A program made the position numbers and the translations under genes. Source: Oscillospiraceae bacterium (GTDB lineage Bacteria > Bacillota > Clostridia > Oscillospirales > Oscillospiraceae). From it: a DNA stretch of 56,166 nt. The stretch covers positions 1-56,166 of the forward strand of contig CACWLG010000012.1 of NCBI GenBank assembly GCA_902761635.1. Direction: 5' to 3'. Each line of letters opens with the position of its first letter. The first letter of the stretch is position 1. Below, in pieces: positions 51,887-56,166 of the stretch. The notes under the pieces were generated by a model. It saw only the letters and a list, made by a program, of their open reading frames with translations. It did no database searches and had not been told where the DNA came from.

Positions 51887-53069
51887 AGATATTCTCTCCC
51901 CTGTAACGTGCGATCGCGGCACAGTCCTTGTCGCCGCGGCCCGAAATCGTAATGACCAGGATTTGCTCCTTTCCCATCGCGGGGGCCAGCTTCTGCGCGT
52001 GCGCCACAGCGTGGGCCGATTCGATGGCCGGGATGATTCCCTCCGTTTTTGCGAGATACTCGAAGGCGCGCACCGCTTCCTCATCCGTGACCGGGACATA
52101 CTCCGCCCTGCCGATGTCGTACAGCCAGGCGTGCTCCGGTCCGACGCCGGGATAATCCAGGCCCGCGGAGATCGAATACACCGGCGCGATCTGCCCGTAT
52201 TCATCCTGACAAAAATAGGATTTCATGCCGTGAAAGATGCCGACGCGCCCTGTGTTGATCGTGGCCGCGGTCTCAAAGCCGTCGATCCCCTTCCCTGCCG
52301 CCTCGCAGCCGATCAGCCGCACGGACCTGTCATCGATGAAGTGATAAAAGCTGCCGATCGCGTTGGAGCCGCCGCCGACGCAGGCCAGCACCGCGTCCGG
52401 CAGGCGCCCCTCCTTTTCCAGCAGCTGCTGCCTGATCTCCCGGGAGATCACGGCCTGGAAGTCGCGGACGATCGTCGGGAACGGGTGCGGCCCCATCACC
52501 GAGCCGAGGCAATAATGCGTATCGTCGATGCGGCTTGTCCACTCGCGCATGGCTTCCGAGACCGCATCCTTGAGCGTCGCGGTGCCGGTTTTCACGGGGA
52601 TGACCTCCGCCCCCAGCAGGCGCATGCGATAGACGTTCAGAGCCTGGCGTATCGTATCCTCCTCGCCCATAAAGACGACGCACTCCATATCCAGCAGCGC
52701 CGCCGCGGTCGCCGTGGCGACGCCGTGCTGCCCGGCTCCCGTCTCCGCGATGAGGCGGGTCTTGCCCATCTTTTTGGCAAGCAGCGCCTGCCCCAGCACG
52801 TTGTTGATCTTGTGCGCGCCTGTGTGATTCAGGTCCTCCCGTTTGAGGTAGATTTTCGCGCCGCCCAGGTCCCGCGTCATCTTCTCCGCGTAATACAGGC
52901 GCGAGGGCCGACCCGCGTAGTCATTCAGCAGCGCGGTCAGCTCCCGGTTAAAGTCCGGGTCCGCCTTGAAATGATTGTATGCCTGTTCCAGTTCGATGAC
53001 GGCGTTCATCAGGGTTTCCGGGATGTACTGTCCGCCATGAATGCCAAAGCGTCCGTTTGGGTTTGTCAT
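51879..53069 (-). CDS. trpB: Tryptophan synthase beta subunit
   Basis: The 396-residue protein has the PLP lysine in HTGAHKINN (about 85-93), GGGSNA (about 232-237) and the EPEHAW-like GPEHAWLYD region. It condenses indole with serine. The ATG at 53069 overlaps the trpF stop (ATGA). Confidence 0.96.
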   Translation of the reverse strand: MTNPNGRFGIHGGQYIPETLMNAVIELEQAYNHFKADPDFNRELTALLNDYAGRPSRLYYAEKMTRDLGGAKIYLKREDLNHTGAHKINNVLGQALLAKKMGKTRLIAETGAGQHGVATATAAALLDMECVVFMGEEDTIRQALNVYRMRLLGAEVIPVKTGTATLKDAVSEAMREWTSRIDDTHYCLGSVMGPHPFPTIVRDFQAVISREIRQQLLEKEGRLPDAVLACVGGGSNAIGSFYHFIDDRSVRLIGCEAAGKGIDGFETAATINTGRVGIFHGMKSYFCQDEYGQIAPVYSISAGLDYPGVGPEHAWLYDIGRAEYVPVTDEEAVRAFEYLAKTEGIIPAIESAHAVAHAQKLAPAMGKEQILVITISGRGDKDCAAIARYRGENIYE

Positions 53070-53692
53070 GGTGTTGCCTCCTGACTGTCCGCCTCCCGCA
53101 CGGCGCGGACAAATTTTTCCATCTTTTCGGGGTCTTTTCTCCCCGCGGTTTCGATCCCTGAGCTCACATCCAGGCCGAAGGGGCGCAGCGCAGCGATCGC
53201 GGCGGCGGCGTTTTCCGGGCTCAGCCCGCCCGCAAGCACATAGGGCCGCGCGTGAAAATCCCGCAGCAGCGCCCAGTCGAAGGACTCCCCTGTCCCGCCG
53301 GGGCCGTTGTCGAGCAAAACGAGATCGGCGCCTGACGTGGCCGCCGCCGCGAGGTCCCCGGGCACGGTGATCCTGAACGCTTTCCAGATCGTCCGATCCG
53401 TCAGGCCGCGAAGCGCCCGGATATATGCCTCGTCTTCCTGTCCGTGGAGCTGTGCGATCTGGATTGTCCCCTTTTCCAGCAGCTCCGCCACGTGCTCCGG
53501 CGGCGCGTCGACAAACACGCCTGCCGCCTGGATTTCCGGGTTCAGGCGCTCCCGCAGCCTGGCCGCGGTTTCGGGCGCAACATAGCGCCTGCTCTTTTCG
53601 GCGAAAACAAAGCCGACAAAGTCCGGCATGAGGGCGTTCACCGCTTCGATATCCTCCGGTCTTGTCAGGCCGCAGAGCTTGATTTTTGTCAT
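53066..53692 (-). CDS. trpF: Phosphoribosylanthranilate isomerase
   Basis: The 208-residue protein has [11 protein letters not shown] at the start (catalytic Cys7) and the [10 protein letters not shown] motif (about 124-133). It performs the third step of tryptophan synthesis from anthranilate. It overlaps trpC by ATGA. Confidence 0.95.
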   Translation of the reverse strand: MTKIKLCGLTRPEDIEAVNALMPDFVGFVFAEKSRRYVAPETAARLRERLNPEIQAAGVFVDAPPEHVAELLEKGTIQIAQLHGQEDEAYIRALRGLTDRTIWKAFRITVPGDLAAAATSGADLVLLDNGPGGTGESFDWALLRDFHARPYVLAGGLSPENAAAAIAALRPFGLDVSSGIETAGRKDPEKMEKFVRAVREADSQEATP

Positions 53693-54471
53693 GTCGCACC
53701 TCGCAGCTCGCGCAGCTTTGCCGCCTTGTCCTCCGCGCGCATCAGGGTCTCGCCCACGAGCACCGCGTCCGCGCCGATCTCCCGCAGGCACTGCACATCC
53801 TTTTCGTCCCTCACGCCGCTCTCCGAAACAAACAGGATCCCGGGCGGGATAAGCCGACGCAGACGACGGCTGTTGTCCGTGTCCACCGTGAAATCGTGCA
53901 GATTCCGGTTGTTCACGCCGATGATCTCCGCCCCGGCGCGCAGGGCTGTTTCGATCTCCGGTTCCGTGTGTGCCTCCACCAGCGCGGAGAGGCTGAGCTG
54001 ACGGCAGAGCGCCAGATAATCCACAAGCTGTTTTTCATCCAGAATAGAGACGATCAGCAGCACCGCCGCCGCGCCCAGCGTTTTCGCCTCGTAGATCATG
54101 TAGGCATCCACGGTGAAATCCTTGCGCAGGCAGGGACGTTTTACGGTCGAGGCGATTTCTCGCAGCTGTTCTTCGGAGCCGAGAAAACGGGTCGGCTCGG
54201 TGAGAACGGAAATCGCGTCGGCCCCCGCCGCCTCATATGCCTGTGCGATTGCCAGATACGGATACGTCTGGGCGATAACACCCTTGGAGGGGGACGCCTT
54301 TTTGCATTCGCAGATGAACGCGAGCTCCGGGCCGGACAGCGCCTTGTGAAAGGGGGCGTCCCCCTTTGGCAGCGCTTCCGCCGTTTGCCGCAGGACTGCA
54401 AGCGTTGTCTTCCTTTTTGCCTCCTCCACGCGCAGGCGCGCAGCGTCGGCAAGCTCATCCAGGATCGTCAT
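53689..54471 (-). CDS. trpC: Indole-3-glycerol phosphate synthase
   Basis: The 260-residue protein has the signatures [13 protein letters not shown] (about 52-64), LRKDF (about 114-118) and SESGVRD (about 215-221). It closes the indole ring with release of CO2. The start overlaps the trpD stop. Confidence 0.95.
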   Translation of the reverse strand: MTILDELADAARLRVEEAKRKTTLAVLRQTAEALPKGDAPFHKALSGPELAFICECKKASPSKGVIAQTYPYLAIAQAYEAAGADAISVLTEPTRFLGSEEQLREIASTVKRPCLRKDFTVDAYMIYEAKTLGAAAVLLIVSILDEKQLVDYLALCRQLSLSALVEAHTEPEIETALRAGAEIIGVNNRNLHDFTVDTDNSRRLRRLIPPGILFVSESGVRDEKDVQCLREIGADAVLVGETLMRAEDKAAKLRELRGAT

Positions 54472-55499
54472 ACTTCGGCCTCCGGTCGGTTGCTGACCTC
54501 GATCAGCCGCTCCAGCACGCGCATGGCAGCGCCGCTGTCAATGAGCTCCGCCGCCAGGCTCACGCCCTCCTTGAAGCCGGGCGCCTTCCCGGCAATATAG
54601 AGCGCCGCGCCCGCGTTGAGCAGCACCGCGTCCCGCTTCGGTCCCTTCTCTCCGGCGAGGATGGCGCGCGTAATTTCAGCGTTCTCCGCGGGCTGTCCGC
54701 CGGTCAGCTCCGTCTTTGCGCAGCGCTGCAGTCCGAAATCTTCCGGCTTGATCACATAGGATTTGAACCAGCCGTCCTGAAACTCGCATACCGTGGTGGG
54801 TGCGCTCATCGAGATCTCATCCAGCTTATCCTGACCATAGACCACCATCCCGCGTTTTACGCCGAGAGAGATCAGTACCTGGGCAAGCGGCGCGACGAGA
54901 TACTCGTCATAGACTCCCAGCAGCTGATACTTTGGGCTGCCGGGATTGGTCAGCGGGCCGAGGATGTTGAACACGGTGCGAAAGCCCAGCTCTTTGCGGA
55001 TCGCGCCGACATATTTCATGGAGCTATGGTATTTCTGGGCAAAGAAGAAGCACATGCCCACCTCGTTGAGCAGCTCTCTGCATCGGTCGGGGCTCTGGCA
55101 GATATTGACGCCCAGCGCCTCCAGACAATCCGCCGTGCCGCTGTTGGAGGAAGCCGCGCGGTTTCCATGCTTGGCGACCTTGGCCCCGCCCGCCGCCGCG
55201 ACCAGCGCGGCCGTTGTGGAGATATTGAAGCTGTGCGCGCCGTCGCCGCCTGTGCCGACGATCTCCAGCAGGTCCATCCCGGTCTCCACGCGGGTGGCGT
55301 GATCCCGCATGGCGGCCGCGCAGCCTGCGATCTCATCCGTGGTCTCCGCTCTGGCGCTCTTTGTTGACAGCGCGGCGAGGAATGCCGCGTTCTGCGTAGC
55401 GCTTGTCTCACCGCTCATGATCTCGTTCATGATTGTGTATGCCTCATCATAGCTCAGGTCCTGTTTGTTTACAATTTTTACGATGCCGTCTTTGATCAT
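54468..55499 (-). CDS. trpD: Anthranilate phosphoribosyltransferase
   Basis: The 343-residue protein has [14 protein letters not shown] (about 82-95) and [21 protein letters not shown] split over the anthranilate and phosphoribosyl sites. ATG 55499 is preferred because AAAGGG lies nine bases upstream; two earlier codons are poorer. It is the first gene of the operon and begins directly after the T-box terminator. Genes trpE and trpG, which usually precede it, are not here. Confidence 0.95.
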   Translation of the reverse strand: MIKDGIVKIVNKQDLSYDEAYTIMNEIMSGETSATQNAAFLAALSTKSARAETTDEIAGCAAAMRDHATRVETGMDLLEIVGTGGDGAHSFNISTTAALVAAAGGAKVAKHGNRAASSNSGTADCLEALGVNICQSPDRCRELLNEVGMCFFFAQKYHSSMKYVGAIRKELGFRTVFNILGPLTNPGSPKYQLLGVYDEYLVAPLAQVLISLGVKRGMVVYGQDKLDEISMSAPTTVCEFQDGWFKSYVIKPEDFGLQRCAKTELTGGQPAENAEITRAILAGEKGPKRDAVLLNAGAALYIAGKAPGFKEGVSLAAELIDSGAAMRVLERLIEVSNRPEAEV

Positions 55500-55517
55500 G
55501 GATGTCATCCCTTTCAT

Positions 55518-55806
55518 AAAAAAACGCCCTTGACAGATTCTGTTCTGTCAAGGACGAATAATACGTATTATCCGCGGTGCCACCTTGCATTCATGGGGTT
55601 CCCCATGCACTTTAACAGGATACCAACATATCCCCGGCAACTGACGTATGCCAGCACGTTGCATTCTACTCGGCAGCGTTTGGCCTTTCGATGCACCCTC
55701 AGCGGCCCATTTGACGATCTGTTTCTGACCTGGCTCCCACCTTCCCAGGCTCTCTGTACAGGCATAGTCGCCGTTACTCCCGCTTCAACGGTTTGCTGAT
55801 TTAATT
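55518..55806 (-). promoter_or_regulatory. T-box leader (tRNA-Trp riboswitch) of the trp operon
   Basis: The leader has the T-box consensus AAGGTGGCACCGCGG (55572-55586), whose UGGC (55579-55582) would pair with the G73-CCA end of tRNA-Trp. The stem I region includes the AGTA and GGAG elements. A UGG triplet (55707-55709) in the specifier position matches tryptophan. A strong terminator (stem CCTTGACAG with its complement at 55528-55553, then U-run) overlaps the antiterminator. Uncharged tRNA-Trp should favour read-through into trpDCFBA. Confidence 0.93.
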
Positions 55807-55812
55807 GGCTGA

Positions 55813-55841
55813 ATTATACTCCCTGTCCGGTCGGTTGTCAA
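55813..55841 (-). promoter_or_regulatory. Consensus promoter of the trp operon
   Basis: TTGACA (55836-55841), 17 bp and TATAAT (55813-55818) form a perfect sigma-A-type promoter. Transcription would start near 55806, at the head of the T-box leader. Confidence 0.92.
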
Positions 55842-55862
55842 GCCCCTGCATGCAGTCAATTA

Positions 55863-56166
55863 TTTGCGGATCGCCGTACCGAGCCGGATCGGCACCGTAT
55901 CGGTAACGCCCTCACGGTGATCCAGTCGCTCTGCCGCTCCGACCCGGCTCAGGCGGAAGAGGCCACGGTGCAGTTTTCCAATTACCTGCGCGGGAACATG
56001 GCCGCCCTGCAGACGAACGCCCCCATCCCCTTCGCAAGAAAGCTGGACCATTGGCTTTATTTGTCCCTCTTCACCCTCGTGATCGTTGTTCTGACCCTGC
56101 GCGGCCTGATCCTTTTCCGCCTCGGCAGAGCGTACCGCCGGCCGTTCGGCAGGAAGAGAGGCCGCC
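55863..56166 (+). pseudogene. Fragment of a LytS-type sensor histidine kinase, joined to a membrane segment
   Basis: The plus-strand frame reads NALTVIQSLCRSDPAQAEEA, then FSNYLRGNMAALQTNAPIPF and LDH. This matches the PF06580 kinase segment that normally follows the phospho-His box NPHFLFN. The box itself is degraded to RHRIGN and no start codon is present. After LDH the match ends and a hydrophobic segment (WLYLSLFTLVIVVLTL) with a basic tail continues to the window edge. It looks like a recombination remnant between the trp promoter and the next gene. Confidence 0.5.

Noticed and set aside
55860-56051. Minus-strand 63-codon frame at the right edge
   Set aside because: It is antisense to a kinase-like segment and has no ribosome site or domain.

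Overview
The window looks like chromosomal DNA of a moderately GC-rich, spore-lineage Firmicute (class Clostridia, perhaps an Oscillospiraceae-like gut anaerobe; this placement is inference). Pointers are a BofA-family gene, a tRNA-Trp T-box leader on the trp operon, a CsoR-copA copper operon, L-cysteine desulfidase, an EFR1-type ferredoxin, strong AGGAGG-type ribosome sites and consensus TTGACA-17-TATAAT promoters. Two sections differ sharply in base composition and style.

Positions 1 to about 13,660 are the end of an integrated mobile island of lower GC. It opens with the tail of a tyrosine recombinase converging on an hsdS specificity gene with internal direct repeats (the layout of a phase-variable type I restriction locus). 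Next come an unknown gene coupled to hsdS, a divergent TetR-like regulator and a STAND/NB-ARC NTPase that could be a defence gene. The same perfect palindrome, with a 10-bp arm, lies in the regulator's divergent promoter and again 3.4 kb away in front of a long co-directional run of small plasmid/phage/ICE-type genes (DUF5049-, DUF7678- and DUF4314-like proteins and a zinc-ribbon HTH protein). The island ends with two overlapping large serine recombinases, then terminators and a tRNA-Leu/tRNA-Gly pair at the junction with the core chromosome.

From 14.1 kb the core is GC-rich. 14.1-20.8 kb is a leftward five-gene operon: parE, a zinc-ribbon membrane protein, parC, a YitT-type membrane protein and a lipoprotein with a transglutaminase fold lacking its cysteine. 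20.9-25.3 kb holds a DUF6291-like protein, BofA, an alpha/beta hydrolase, a phosphoesterase and a secreted CHAP protein with His/Cys repeats. 25.4-28.4 kb is csoR-copA, with a CopZ-like domain fused to CopA behind an intact internal ribosome site. 28.4-29.9 kb has a lipoprotein and a LysM-type secreted protein. 30.5-34.7 kb is a sugar ABC importer (non-lipidated binding protein, two permeases, a YesL-like protein) without its ATPase.

34.8-43.2 kb carries an EFR1 ferredoxin, a YdcF-like secreted protein, a relic of a radical-SAM gene, an XRE-domain/UDP-sugar dehydrogenase fusion, a DnaQ-like exonuclease, a UPF0340 protein, a TrkA-C membrane protein, a COG0523 GTPase and a MATE exporter. 43.3-47.6 kb is one 1,444-residue c-di-GMP protein (PAS, degenerate GGDEF, EAL, PAS repeats, GGDEF). 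47.7-50.9 kb contains a TTAA-flanked MITE with two fragments elsewhere, and a cysteine desulfidase/symporter operon. 51.1-55.8 kb is trpDCFBA, tightly overlapped, driven by a consensus promoter and a T-box with UGG specifier; trpE and trpG are absent. The right edge holds a fragment of a LytS-type histidine kinase.
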